Source of the DNA: CALEAR01 sp035301485
GTDB lineage: Bacteria; Pseudomonadota; Gammaproteobacteria; Pseudomonadales; Alcanivoracaceae
Assembly (NCBI GenBank): GCA_035301485.1
Contig: DATGUF010000037.1
Span: forward strand, 1 to 54,015
Reading direction: 5' to 3'
DNA length: 54,015 nucleotides
The notes beneath the pieces were generated by a model. The model ran no database searches. It was not told where the DNA came from and saw only the letters and a list, made by a program, of their open reading frames with translations. This document shows positions 17,216 to 26,319 of this stretch, piece by piece (within the stretch, counting starts at the first letter, position 1; every line of letters starts with the position of its first letter). The translations under genes were made by a program, and so were the position numbers.

Positions 17216-18080
17216 CATGTTCCTGCAGCACCTGTAAAAACTGCTGAGCGCTATTAGAAAGGCTGCGCTCGGGATGATACACCACCCCCAAATACCGTTT
17301 TGGCAGCGGTGTTTGGGTGGCTAAAGATGTGGTGGTGGGGTCTTTTAAGGTAACGGGAAGCACGCTCCAACCTAGCCCCACCGATACCATCATATAAAGT
17401 GTTTCTAGATAGTTGGTGGCCAAAGAAACCGATAGTGATAATTGCCGCTCGGCAAATAATTCTTCCACAATATGGCGTGTGAACGTATTCGCACCAGGTA
17501 ATAGCGCATCGTATTCTGTGAGCTGTTCTAGCGTTATGTTCTTATGTTGCGCCAATGGATGGTCGTGGGCTGCGATGAATTCTAGTGGGTCTGGCCAAAT
17601 CACTTTGTGCAATAGGCGCGGGTCTGGAACAGGTGGCAGGGTGAGTAAGCCAAGCTCTAGTTCCCCTTTTAGCACTTGTTGCCAGGCTGCCTCTGAATCC
17701 ACGAAGCTTAAATCTAATTCTACTTTTGGATAGCGCCTTGCATAGGCTTTCAATACAGGAGGCAGGCGGTGTAAGCCAATGTGATGGCTGCTGCCAATAC
17801 GTAGCGTACCGCTTACCTCACCACTCAAGTTGTCGATCGCCCGTCGCATATCTTCCATGTCGCTAATCAGCTGTTGCGCACGGGGCAATAAAGTGCGGCC
17901 TGCTTCTGTTAATACAATTTGACGGCCAATTCGATCAAACAGTTTCGCCTCTAATTGTTGCTCAAGTGTTGCAATGCGTTTGCTTACAGCAGGTTGCGTA
18001 ATAAATAAACGTGTGGCAGCGGTGGAAAAGCTGCCGGTGTCAGACACTGCAATAAAGGCTTCGAGGGCTTGAATGTCCAT
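17205..18080 (-). CDS. LysR-family transcriptional regulator divergent from leuC
   Basis: A 291-residue LysR protein of standard length. The winged helix-turn-helix is at residues 1-60 (SFSTAATRLFITQPAVSKRIATLE) and the effector-binding domain begins near 90 (GTLRIGSSHHIGLHRLPP). It is divergent from leuCDB, an arrangement also found in Pseudomonas, so it may control leucine synthesis, possibly sensing a pathway intermediate. AAGGA lies before the ATG at 18080. A T-N11-A palindrome just upstream overlaps its ribosome site. The effector is not known from sequence, and regulation of leuC is an inference from position. Confidence 0.9.
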   Translation of the reverse strand: MDIQALEAFIAVSDTGSFSTAATRLFITQPAVSKRIATLEQQLEAKLFDRIGRQIVLTEAGRTLLPRAQQLISDMEDMRRAIDNLSGEVSGTLRIGSSHHIGLHRLPPVLKAYARRYPKVELDLSFVDSEAAWQQVLKGELELGLLTLPPVPDPRLLHKVIWPDPLEFIAAHDHPLAQHKNITLEQLTEYDALLPGANTFTRHIVEELFAERQLSLSVSLATNYLETLYMMVSVGLGWSVLPVTLKDPTTTSLATQTPLPKRYLGVVYHPERSLSNSAQQFLQVLQEHASD

Positions 18081-18084
18081 ATAT

Positions 18085-18099
18085 ATTCCTTGCAGGAAT
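18085..18099. promoter_or_regulatory. LysR-type T-N11-A palindrome between lysR and leuC
   Basis: TTCC at 18086-18089 and GGAA at 18095-18098 form an exact dyad around TTGCA, extended by one base each side. The T-N11-A spacing matches LysR boxes. It lies five bases upstream of the lysR start and about 95 bases upstream of the leuC start. Confidence 0.55.
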
Positions 18100-18192
18100 G
18101 CTATGCATGAAATTAATGAATTGGAATTATAGGTGCTAAGGAACTACAGTGCACGCAGAATGTTGCCCAAAGTAAAGGTTTGGAGACCAACC

Positions 18193-19605
18193 ATGACAGC
18201 AAGAACTCTGTACGACAAATTATGGGATGCCCATTTAGTAACGCAGCGCGATGATGGCTCTGCACTCATTTATATCGACCGTCACATTATCCATGAAGTG
18301 ACATCACCACAGGCGTTTGAAGGTTTGCGCCTTGCTAACCGTGAGCCGTGGCGCCGTGAAATGAACTTTGCCACCATCGACCACAACGTGCCCACCACAC
18401 CTTTCGAAAGTGCGGCAGATATTGAAGATGAAACTTCCCGCATTCAGGTGGTAACACTGCAAGACAATACCAACGAATTTGGAATTCGTAATTATGGTAT
18501 TGGCGATGTGCGCCAAGGTATTGTGCACGTGATGGCGCCAGAGCAGGGCGCTGTGTTACCAGGCATGACAGTGGTGTGTGGTGATTCCCACACTTCTACT
18601 AACGGTGCTTTTGCTTGCTTGGCGCATGGTATTGGTACTAGCGAAGTAGAGCATGTGTTAGCAACGCAATGCTTGGTGAGCAAAAAAATGGACAACATGC
18701 TTGTGCGCGTAGACGGTGAATTAGGCCCAGGCGTAACAGCTAAAGATGTAGTGCTTCACATTATTGGTGTTATTGGCACCGCCGGTGGCACAGGGCACGC
18801 TATTGAATTCGCCGGTACTGCTATCGAAAGCCTTTCCATGGAGGGGCGCATGACAGTGTGCAACATGGCCATTGAAGCCGGTGCTCGTGCTGGCATGATC
18901 GCCGTGGATGATAAAACCATTGAGTATTGTGAAGGCCGTCCTTTTGCACCTAAGGGTGAAGACTGGGATAACGCCGTGGCTTACTGGCGCACGCTGGTTT
19001 CTGATGAAGGGGCGCATTTCGATAAAGTGGTAGAAATTGATGCCGCCGATATTTTGCCACAAGTATCCTGGGGTACTTCTCCTGAAATGGTGTTGCCGGT
19101 GAATGCAACGCTACCCATTCCCGCTGAAGAAAGTGACGCGGTAAAGCGTGGTGGCATGGAAAGAGCTTATCAGTACATGGGTTTAACCCCAGGTATGAAA
19201 ATTACTGATATTAATGTGGACCGCGTTTTCATTGGTTCATGCACTAACTCACGTATTGAAGATTTGCGCGCTGCTGCTGAAGTAGCCAAAGGCAAAAAAG
19301 TGGCGGCTTCTGTGAAGCAAGCCATGGTGGTGCCAGGCTCTGGTTTAGTGAAGCAGCAAGCGGAACAAGAAGGCCTTGATAAAGTATTTATCGAAGCGGG
19401 TTTCGAGTGGCGTGAGCCTGGTTGCTCCATGTGCTTAGCAATGAACCCAGACAGATTAGAGCCGGGCGAACACTGTGCTTCCACTTCTAACCGAAACTTC
19501 GAAGGGCGCCAAGGTAATGGCGGCCGCACCCACTTAGTGAGCCCCGCCATGGCAGCTGCAGCAGCTATTGCTGGCCACTTTGTTGATGTACGTGATTTAG
19601 CTTAA
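18193..19605 (+). CDS. leuC: 3-isopropylmalate dehydratase large subunit LeuC
   Basis: A 470-residue aconitase-superfamily subunit. With LeuD it isomerises 2-isopropylmalate to 3-isopropylmalate in leucine synthesis. The three cysteines that hold the [4Fe-4S] cluster are in FIGSCTNSR and EPGCSMCLAMNPD, and the substrate region VVCGDSHTSTNGAFACL is intact. The ATG at 18193 (MTARTLYDK) has GGAG seven bases upstream; the open frame extends 20 codons further but those residues do not match the family. It is the first gene of leuCDB, 13 bases before leuD. Confidence 0.97.
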   Translation: MTARTLYDKLWDAHLVTQRDDGSALIYIDRHIIHEVTSPQAFEGLRLANREPWRREMNFATIDHNVPTTPFESAADIEDETSRIQVVTLQDNTNEFGIRNYGIGDVRQGIVHVMAPEQGAVLPGMTVVCGDSHTSTNGAFACLAHGIGTSEVEHVLATQCLVSKKMDNMLVRVDGELGPGVTAKDVVLHIIGVIGTAGGTGHAIEFAGTAIESLSMEGRMTVCNMAIEAGARAGMIAVDDKTIEYCEGRPFAPKGEDWDNAVAYWRTLVSDEGAHFDKVVEIDAADILPQVSWGTSPEMVLPVNATLPIPAEESDAVKRGGMERAYQYMGLTPGMKITDINVDRVFIGSCTNSRIEDLRAAAEVAKGKKVAASVKQAMVVPGSGLVKQQAEQEGLDKVFIEAGFEWREPGCSMCLAMNPDRLEPGEHCASTSNRNFEGRQGNGGRTHLVSPAMAAAAAIAGHFVDVRDLA

Positions 19606-19618
19606 AAAGGAGAGCACA

Positions 19619-20278
19619 ATGGAAAAGTTTGTAGAAATGACAGGTTTGGTGGCTCCCTTAGACAGCTCTAACGTAGACACAGACCAAATTATTCCAAAAC
19701 AGTTTTTAAAATCGATTAAGCGCACGGGTTTTGGCCCTAACTTGTTTGATGAGTTGCGTTATTTGGATGAAGGGCAGCCGGGCCAAGATAATAGCAAGCG
19801 TCCCTTGAATAAAGATTTTGTTCTAAACCAAGAACGTTACCAAGGGGCCAGTATTTTGCTGACGCGTCGCAACTTTGGCTGTGGCTCAAGCCGTGAGCAC
19901 GCTCCTTGGGCACTGCTTGATTATGGCTTTAAGGTAGTCATAGCGCCAAGTTTTGCCGATATTTTCTTCAATAATTGCTTTAAGAATGGAATGCTACCCA
20001 TTGTTTTATCTGAAGAAATAGTGCAAAGCTTGTTTGAGGCGGTGGATGCTAACCCTGGCTATGAGCTTACGGTGGATCTACCAGAGCAAAAAGTTATTAC
20101 CCCCGACGGCACGGCGTACTCTTTTGAGGTGGATGCCTTCCGTAAACACTGCTTAATAAATGGCTTGGATGATATTGGCTTGACGTTGGAAGATGCCGAT
20201 GCCATCAAAGTTTATGAGCAAAAACGCATGCAAAGCGAACCTTGGGTGTTTGATGTTCGCCAAGATTTACAAGGTTAG
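19619..20278 (+). CDS. leuD: 3-isopropylmalate dehydratase small subunit LeuD
   Basis: A 219-residue swivel-domain subunit of isopropylmalate isomerase, slightly longer than the E. coli form. The motifs NVDTDQIIPKQFLK at the N-terminus and FGCGSSREHAPWAL in the middle, with the substrate-binding Ser-Arg pair, are intact. AAGGAG precedes the ATG. It lies between leuC and leuB with gaps of 13 and 9 bases, so one transcript is expected. Confidence 0.97.
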   Translation: MEKFVEMTGLVAPLDSSNVDTDQIIPKQFLKSIKRTGFGPNLFDELRYLDEGQPGQDNSKRPLNKDFVLNQERYQGASILLTRRNFGCGSSREHAPWALLDYGFKVVIAPSFADIFFNNCFKNGMLPIVLSEEIVQSLFEAVDANPGYELTVDLPEQKVITPDGTAYSFEVDAFRKHCLINGLDDIGLTLEDADAIKVYEQKRMQSEPWVFDVRQDLQG

Positions 20279-20287
20279 GAGTACAAC

Positions 20288-21367
20288 GTGAGCTATAACA
20301 TTCTATTAATGCCAGGTGATGGCATTGGCCCTGAGATTATTGCCGAAGCTGAGAAAGTACTACAGGCAACCACCGAACGTTTTGGGCTAGAAGTTACTAC
20401 CGATCATGCTTTAATGGGCGGTGCAGCCTATGATGTTACGGGCGAGCCCCTGCCTGAAGAATCTCTAGCTAAAGCAAAAGCTGCAGATGCTATTTTGTTT
20501 GGCGCCATTGGTGGCCCAAAGTGGGACAACATTGAGCGCTCCAAGCGCCCAGAGCGTGGTTTGCTGAAGCTACGCTCATCTCTTGAACTGTTTGCTAACT
20601 TAAGGCCAGCCATGCTGTTCCCACAGCTAGCCAGCGCTTCCAGCTTAAAACCTGAGATTGTTAGCGGTTTAGACATCCTAATCGTACGCGAATTAACCGG
20701 CGGCATTTACTTCGGCGAACCGCGTGGCATTCGTGAAGAAAACGGTGAGCGCATCGGCCATAACACCATGGTGTATAGCGAAAGTGAAATTCGCCGTATT
20801 GCCAAAGTAGCTTTTGAACTAGCACAGGCTCGTGGTAAAAAGCTTTGCTCGGTTGATAAAGCGAACGTATTGGAAGTTACTGAGCTTTGGAAAGAGACAG
20901 TGAACGAGGTGGCTAAGGAATACCCAGACGTTGAAGTGTCTCACATGTATGTGGATAACGCGGCAATGCAATTGGTGCGTGCGCCAAAGCAGTTCGATGT
21001 TATGGTTACGGGCAACTTGTTCGGCGATATTTTGTCTGATGAAGCAGCGATGCTAACAGGTTCCATTGGTATGCTGCCTTCAGCTTCCCTCGATGTGAAC
21101 CGCAAAGGCTTGTATGAAGCTTGCCACGGTTCTGCACCGGATATTGCGGGCAAAAACTTGGCTAACCCGCTAGCTACTATTCTATCGCTCGCCATGATGA
21201 TGCGTTACACTTTTGAACGCGCTGATGTGGCACAGGCCATTGAAGACGCGGTTGAGAGTGTGCTCGAGCAAGGCTTGCGCACAGGTGATATTTATACAGA
21301 AGGCACCACTAAGGTAGGTTGCGACGCTATGGGTGATGCAGTGGTCGCAGCTTTGTTGGCAAAGTAA
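20288..21367 (+). CDS. leuB: 3-isopropylmalate dehydrogenase LeuB
   Basis: A 359-residue NAD-dependent decarboxylating dehydrogenase that converts 3-isopropylmalate to 2-oxoisocaproate. It starts with LLPGDGIGPEI, has the substrate arginines in LRSSLELFANLRPA and RELTGGIYFG, the catalytic Lys/Asp in KANVLEVTELW and VDNAAMQLV, and the metal/NAD motif GNLFGDILSDEA followed by GSIGMLPSA and HGSAPDIAGK. The GTG start is preceded by AGGAG. It ends leuCDB; asd follows after about 70 bases, so further read-through is likely. Confidence 0.97.
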   Translation: MSYNILLMPGDGIGPEIIAEAEKVLQATTERFGLEVTTDHALMGGAAYDVTGEPLPEESLAKAKAADAILFGAIGGPKWDNIERSKRPERGLLKLRSSLELFANLRPAMLFPQLASASSLKPEIVSGLDILIVRELTGGIYFGEPRGIREENGERIGHNTMVYSESEIRRIAKVAFELAQARGKKLCSVDKANVLEVTELWKETVNEVAKEYPDVEVSHMYVDNAAMQLVRAPKQFDVMVTGNLFGDILSDEAAMLTGSIGMLPSASLDVNRKGLYEACHGSAPDIAGKNLANPLATILSLAMMMRYTFERADVAQAIEDAVESVLEQGLRTGDIYTEGTTKVGCDAMGDAVVAALLAK

Positions 21368-21438
21368 TAGTATAGGAACATATTTTCATGGGTGGCCCAG
21401 AGCCACCCCACATTCATCCTACAAGTAGGAGATTACAG

Positions 21439-22554
21439 GTGAAAAGAGTTGGATTTATTGGTTGGCGAGGCATGGTAGGTTCCGTGTTAATGGATCGTAT
21501 GCGTGCGGAGTCTGATTTCACCGATATCGAACCCATTTTCTTTACAACTTCACAGGCGGGCCAAAAAGCGCCTGATGTGGGCAAGGACGTTCCGGTTTTA
21601 CAGAAAGCGGATGATATTGAAGTACTGAAAACATTAGACGTGGTGGTTACTTGCCAAGGTGGCGATTACACCAATGCAGTGTACCCCGAGCTGCGTAAAG
21701 CAGGTTGGAAAGGTTACTGGATTGATGCAGCTTCTGCATTACGTATGAACGATACTTCAGTGATCGTACTAGACCCTGTGAACCGCCATGTAATCGACCA
21801 AGCATTGAAAGATGGTGTGAAAGATTTTGTTGGTGGCAACTGCACAGTAAGCTTGATGCTCATGGCATTGGGTGGTTTGTTCAAAGAAGACCTCGTTGAG
21901 TGGGGATGTGCGCAAACGTATCAAGCTGCTTCTGGTGCTGGTGCACAAAATATGCGCGAACTGATTGCACAAATGGGCAAAATTCACGCTGATGCGCAAA
22001 CATTGCTCGACGATCCGGCTAGCGCAATCCTCGACATCGATCGCGTTGTATCAAACACCATGCGCAGCAGCGAGCTGCCCACTGATAATTTTGGTTACCC
22101 TCTAGCGGGTAGTTTATTGCCATGGATTGATACCCAGCTTGAAAGTGGCCAAAGCCGTGAAGAGTGGAAAGCGCAGGCTGAAAGTAATAAGTTGCTCGGC
22201 CGAGAAAACAACCCTGTGCCGTTAGATGGTACTTGTGTGCGTATCGGTGCCATGCGTTCGCACAGCCAAGCTATTTCAATGAAGCTGAAGAAAGATGTTC
22301 CGCTTGATGAAATTGAGGACATCATCGCTTCTGCAAACGATTGGGTGAAAGTAATCCCGAACGAGCGCGAAGCAAGCATGCGTGAGTTAACGCCTACCGC
22401 AGTCACAGGCACACTGGATATCCCTGTGGGGCGTTTACGTAAATTAGCCATGGGGCCCGAATACTTAAATGCTTTCACCGTGGGCGATCAGCTTCTATGG
22501 GGTGCAGCAGAACCTGTGCGTCGTATGCTACGCATCTTGTTGGAGTCTGAATGA
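21439..22554 (+). CDS. asd: Aspartate-semialdehyde dehydrogenase Asd
   Basis: A 371-residue enzyme, the length of the proteobacterial Asd form. It reduces aspartyl phosphate to aspartate semialdehyde for lysine, threonine, methionine and diaminopimelate. The NADP motif GWRGMVGSVLMDRM is at the N-terminus, the catalytic Cys135 is in GGNCTVSLM, and RIGAMRSHSQAISMKLK carries the active-site His. I chose the GTG at 21439, with AGGAG seven bases upstream, because family homology begins there; the open frame upstream adds 17 unrelated residues. The downstream paralog overlaps its last four bases. Confidence 0.97.
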   Translation: MKRVGFIGWRGMVGSVLMDRMRAESDFTDIEPIFFTTSQAGQKAPDVGKDVPVLQKADDIEVLKTLDVVVTCQGGDYTNAVYPELRKAGWKGYWIDAASALRMNDTSVIVLDPVNRHVIDQALKDGVKDFVGGNCTVSLMLMALGGLFKEDLVEWGCAQTYQAASGAGAQNMRELIAQMGKIHADAQTLLDDPASAILDIDRVVSNTMRSSELPTDNFGYPLAGSLLPWIDTQLESGQSREEWKAQAESNKLLGRENNPVPLDGTCVRIGAMRSHSQAISMKLKKDVPLDEIEDIIASANDWVKVIPNEREASMRELTPTAVTGTLDIPVGRLRKLAMGPEYLNAFTVGDQLLWGAAEPVRRMLRILLESE

Positions 22555-23555
22555 CAGCTAAAGTAGATGTGGCGGTTGTTGGTGCCACCGGTTTAGTGGG
22601 CTCGGCGCTTGTCGAGCTCATTAACGATAATTACTTGCCAGTGGGCAAAGTGTATTTGCTAGCATCTATGAATAGTGCTGGCGAAAAGATTGAAGTTCAC
22701 GGCAAATATGTTCGTGTTGAGTTAGTTGAACAATTTGATTTCACTCAGGTGCAGTTAGCCTTGTTTGCTGCGCCTGAAGATGTGTCGACGCAGTATATTC
22801 CAAAAGCTGTTGAGGCAGGTGCCACCGTCATCGATGTGAGCGGTGCATTGGTGGCCGACACAAATGTGCCGATTATCGTGCCCGAAGTAAACGGCAGCAT
22901 GGTTGAAAGCTATCGGCACACCAATATTATTGGCAGCCCGTCAGCGGGTGCTGTGGCACTCGCCATGGCCCTTAAGCCCTTGCACGATGTGGCTGGGTTA
23001 GTGCAAGTAAATGTCACCCTGTGCGAACCAGCCTCTAGCCTAGGTAAGGCAGGCGCTGATGAATTAGCGCATCAAACAGCACGGTTGCTGAGCGGGCAAG
23101 ATAACGAAGCAGCAGAAAAAGTAGCATTTAACGTGTTGCCGCAATTGGGGCAGGCGCAAGAGAGTGGCTACACGCGCTCTGAAATTCGTGTGGCGTTTGA
23201 AACCATCCGTTTGTTAGGGCAAACCCAAATAGCGATTAATGTCAGTTCCGTTCAGGTGCCCGTTTTCTTTGGTCATACATTAAGCGTGCAATTAACCACA
23301 CAACAAACATTGTCAGTGGAAGCTGCCATGGCGGCGTTAGAGGATGCAGGTGTACGTGTGGCAACGGATGAAAAACCAAGCGCCACGGCACTTGAAGATG
23401 CTGTGGGTAGTGATGATGTTTGGGTGAGCCGCTTGCGCCGCAATTTAACCCAGCCTAACGGTTTGAATTTTACGATTGTAAGCGATAATTTGCGTAAGGG
23501 TTCGGCACTAAATATGTTGCAGATTGGGCAACAGTGGCTGCAACAACAATTGTAA
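22551..23555 (+). CDS. usg: Usg-like aspartate-semialdehyde dehydrogenase paralog lacking the catalytic cysteine
   Basis: A 334-residue protein with the Asd fold: VVGATGLVGSALVELI at the N-terminus, APEDVSTQYIPKAVEAGATVIDVSG in the first domain and VPEVNGSMVE. Where active Asd enzymes have NPNCST, this one reads SPSAGA, so the nucleophilic cysteine is replaced by alanine and dehydrogenase activity is not expected. This is the pattern of Usg, found beside asd or fimV and truA in enterobacteria and pseudomonads. Its start overlaps the asd stop (ATGA), so translation is coupled. The real role of Usg proteins is unknown; an earlier idea ties it to regulation of neighbours. Confidence 0.93.
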   Translation: MTAKVDVAVVGATGLVGSALVELINDNYLPVGKVYLLASMNSAGEKIEVHGKYVRVELVEQFDFTQVQLALFAAPEDVSTQYIPKAVEAGATVIDVSGALVADTNVPIIVPEVNGSMVESYRHTNIIGSPSAGAVALAMALKPLHDVAGLVQVNVTLCEPASSLGKAGADELAHQTARLLSGQDNEAAEKVAFNVLPQLGQAQESGYTRSEIRVAFETIRLLGQTQIAINVSSVQVPVFFGHTLSVQLTTQQTLSVEAAMAALEDAGVRVATDEKPSATALEDAVGSDDVWVSRLRRNLTQPNGLNFTIVSDNLRKGSALNMLQIGQQWLQQQL

Positions 23556-23648
23556 TGATCATTACGGTCTTATAATTAGGGAATAGGTTGGATATTGTCG
23601 TGCTAGTGTGCACGTAACCACGCCAAGCGTGACAATAAAAAGGATAAA

Positions 23649-26252
23649 ATGGGTTCGACTATGTTACGAAAAATACGCGCTAGCCTTGTTGCTGCATCGC
23701 TTATTATTCCTACTGTTGCCTCAGCGCTGAATGTGGGCGCTTATCATGTTTATTCGCATTTAAACCAGCCCTTGGATGTTCGTATCCAAATTAGCGATCT
23801 GCAAGGGCTCGATGAGCACGAAATCGTTGCACGGTTAGCAGCGAAAAGTGAATCTGATAAATTAGGCATCGAATTTAGCTCCATTAATAACGGTTTGCGT
23901 TTTGCGGTAACAAAGCTAGATTACAACCATGCGGAGTTGCGTATAACTTCTCGCGAGGCCGTGCGCGAACCTATTGTCAGCTTACTCATTGAATACGCTT
24001 GGCCTCGAGGCAGGCTGTTCAGAGAGTACAACCTGATGATTGATCCGCCTGTTTACGCGTCTGTGGCTACTACTACGCAACCGCCGAGACATATCGAACA
24101 GCCGATTACCCGTACTACCGCGCCCGTTACACGGAGCAGTGCTGGTGGGCAGGGCTATACCATTCGGCCCAATGACACCCTTTCTTTGATCGCAACGCGT
24201 CACCGTCCAAGCGAGCGAGTATCTGTTGAGCAAACCATGCTCGCTATTCGTGATAAAAACCCCCACGCGTTCATTAACAACAACATCAATTTGCTTAAAG
24301 GCGGTGTTAGTATTTCATTGCCAACTGAAAGCGAAGCGATGCAAATAACGGCGGCGAAGGCCCGTGCTGAGCTACAGCGCCAGGTGGCCACTAAGCCTCC
24401 AACTAAGAAGCAAGCTACCGCCTCTCCTGCAAAGCAAGAAAAACCTGTTGCACAAGAAGAACCGATTAAACCTGTAGCGAAACAAGAAAACATTGAGCCT
24501 GCCGAAAACGCGGCGTCGCTTCCAGAGAGCGCAGCGGTTGAAGCTGAGCCCGCAGCGCCATTAACGGATAATGACGCTGCAGAAGTGGTTGATGCGCTCA
24601 TTGACGAGCCTGTGGCAGTAGAACTAGCAGAAGAAGCGGAAGCCACCGCACAGGCCACCGAAGATGAGGCGGTTGATACTGATGTGGCAGAGGCTGCTAT
24701 TGAGGATAACGTGGCAGAGGCTGCCACTGAAGAAGCTGAGCTTGATAAGGTAGAAGCTGCTACTGAAGATGACATTGATACGCCAGAGGCAGTTACAGAA
24801 GTCGGCGGTGATGTTAATACAGCAGAAGCTGCCATAGAAGATGATATTGAGCTTGATACAGCGGAGGTTGTAGAACCCTTCGTAGACGTAGAGCAGCAAG
24901 ATTTTATTGAGCTTGAGAAAATAGATGCAGAAGAGGCAGTGATTGATCTTGCTGTGGAAGATGTTATCGAGCCTGCTGGTGAAGAGTCGCTAGAGTATTC
25001 CACAGAGCAGGAAGTGGCAGAACCAACTGATGCAGGCATGGAGTTACCAGAAGAGCCTGTTCTAGAAGAGGCCACTGATGCCGCTACTGATTTTGAAGCT
25101 GAGCCTGTTACTTCGATGTCTGATGAAGATTTAGTGGCGCAGACGGAAGCCGAAGTATTAACAGAAGCAGAAGCGCTAACAGATGTGGAAGACTGGACTG
25201 AGGTTTCTCACGCTACGCCAGTGCAGGCAGAGAAAACTGAAGATACGACTAAAGCGGCTGCCCCCACAGAAAAGCCAGAGATGGGCAGTGAAGCGGAGCA
25301 ACCCAAAGACACTAGTTTAATTAAACGCATATTATCAAGTACCTTGTTCTTGATGGTGCTAGTGGGCTTGTTGTTGCTCTTTATATTGCATTGGTTGGTA
25401 GGTTTTTGGCGCAGCCGCCAGCAGGAGCCTGAAGCGATAGCTGCTGAAGAAGCTGAAGAGGCTGAGCCCACCCCAGTGAATTTGGCAGCGTTGAAAGATG
25501 ACATAAATGTGCACATGAGAGAGGAACGTTATGCCGAAGCAATACCATTGCTTCGTACGGCCATACAACATGACCCCACTCACATAGGCTTGAAAAAATC
25601 GCTTTTAGAGGCGCTTTACCATTCCGATAAAAAAGCTTACCAGCAAGAAGTAACAAAGCTGAAAGGTGTGAATGCGGAGCTAGATACCTATATAGCTGCG
25701 CAAGCTGATAGCGGTAGTACGGCTCAATACGCTGGGCTAGGAGCAGTGCCGGTGGTGACTGAAACTATCGTTGCAGAAAGCGAAGAGGAAGATGCTGACG
25801 CTGCTGCACAAAACGTTGCAGAACCGACTGTTTCCGAACCCCCTGTAGAGCTGCAAACATCAGCTCCTGAGGTGGTCATGGAAGAAGAAGCAAGCCTTCA
25901 CAATGAAGGTTTGCCAAGTGAGCCAAATGAAGAAGCGCTCAGCACTAGCGAAAATATTCTTTCCGCTGAAGACGAAGCTTTCTTTGCTCAGGAAGACAGT
26001 GACTTAGATAGTTTACTTGCTGAAATCGAGGGCATGGACGAAGAGGATTTGCTTGGTGATACAAACGTCCCCGCCTTTTTGTTCGAAGATGACGATTATA
26101 GCGAGCATGACACTGGGCTTGGTTTAGCACGCGCGCTCATCGATATGGGCAGCACAGAGGAAGCCCGTGATACGTTAGAAGAGATTCTGCGTGATGGCAC
26201 GGCGGAGCAAAAAGCTAAAGCACAGAAAATGCTCGACGAAGTAAATAACTAG
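23649..26252 (+). CDS. fimV: FimV-like inner-membrane peptidoglycan-binding hub protein
   Basis: An 867-residue FimV. A signal peptide (about 1-27) precedes the conserved periplasmic N-terminal domain starting LNVGAYHVYSHLNQPLDVRI, with IEYAWPRGRLFREYNLMIDPP-type residues near 120-135. A LysM domain (GYTIRPNDTLSLIA) lies near 172-224, then a very acidic Glu/Asp/Ala/Val region to about 557, one membrane helix at about 560-585, and a cytoplasmic tail with TPR-like repeats (ERYAEAIPLLRTAIQ) and the FimV C-terminal domain (STEEARDTLEEIL). In Pseudomonas FimV supports type IV pilus assembly, twitching and polar localisation. AAGGA lies four bases before ATG 23649. A hairpin follows before truA. 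Confidence 0.94.
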   Translation: MGSTMLRKIRASLVAASLIIPTVASALNVGAYHVYSHLNQPLDVRIQISDLQGLDEHEIVARLAAKSESDKLGIEFSSINNGLRFAVTKLDYNHAELRITSREAVREPIVSLLIEYAWPRGRLFREYNLMIDPPVYASVATTTQPPRHIEQPITRTTAPVTRSSAGGQGYTIRPNDTLSLIATRHRPSERVSVEQTMLAIRDKNPHAFINNNINLLKGGVSISLPTESEAMQITAAKARAELQRQVATKPPTKKQATASPAKQEKPVAQEEPIKPVAKQENIEPAENAASLPESAAVEAEPAAPLTDNDAAEVVDALIDEPVAVELAEEAEATAQATEDEAVDTDVAEAAIEDNVAEAATEEAELDKVEAATEDDIDTPEAVTEVGGDVNTAEAAIEDDIELDTAEVVEPFVDVEQQDFIELEKIDAEEAVIDLAVEDVIEPAGEESLEYSTEQEVAEPTDAGMELPEEPVLEEATDAATDFEAEPVTSMSDEDLVAQTEAEVLTEAEALTDVEDWTEVSHATPVQAEKTEDTTKAAAPTEKPEMGSEAEQPKDTSLIKRILSSTLFLMVLVGLLLLFILHWLVGFWRSRQQEPEAIAAEEAEEAEPTPVNLAALKDDINVHMREERYAEAIPLLRTAIQHDPTHIGLKKSLLEALYHSDKKAYQQEVTKLKGVNAELDTYIAAQADSGSTAQYAGLGAVPVVTETIVAESEEEDADAAAQNVAEPTVSEPPVELQTSAPEVVMEEEASLHNEGLPSEPNEEALSTSENILSAEDEAFFAQEDSDLDSLLAEIEGMDEEDLLGDTNVPAFLFEDDDYSEHDTGLGLARALIDMGSTEEARDTLEEILRDGTAEQKAKAQKMLDEVNN
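24684..24870 (+). repeat. Imperfect repeats in the acidic linker of fimV
   Basis: The coding bases encode degenerate copies of an AEAAIEDD-like motif (VAEAAIEDN, VAEAATEEA, VEAATEDDI, TAEAAIEDDI, TAEVVE). This acidic, probably disordered linker likely changes length between strains. Confidence 0.55.
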
Positions 26253-26271
26253 TTAAATGAGTAAATAGAAG

Positions 26272-26306
26272 AGGGCGGTGCTAAAGGCACTGCCCTTTCT
26301 TTTTTG
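26272..26306 (+). terminator. Terminator-like hairpin between fimV and truA
   Basis: AGGGCGGTGC pairs with GGCACTGCCCT except for one mismatch, with a short loop, and is followed by TTTCTTTTTT. It ends only about 14 bases before the truA start, so it may act as partial terminator or attenuator. Confidence 0.6.
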
Positions 26307-26319
26307 GGGAAAGCGTATT

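Noticed and set aside
24200..25075. A 291-residue open frame on the minus strand opposite fimV, rich in serine and alanine
   Set aside because: It mirrors the Glu/Ala-rich repeat codons of fimV, has no ribosome site and no recognisable domain; it is a shadow of the fimV acidic linker.
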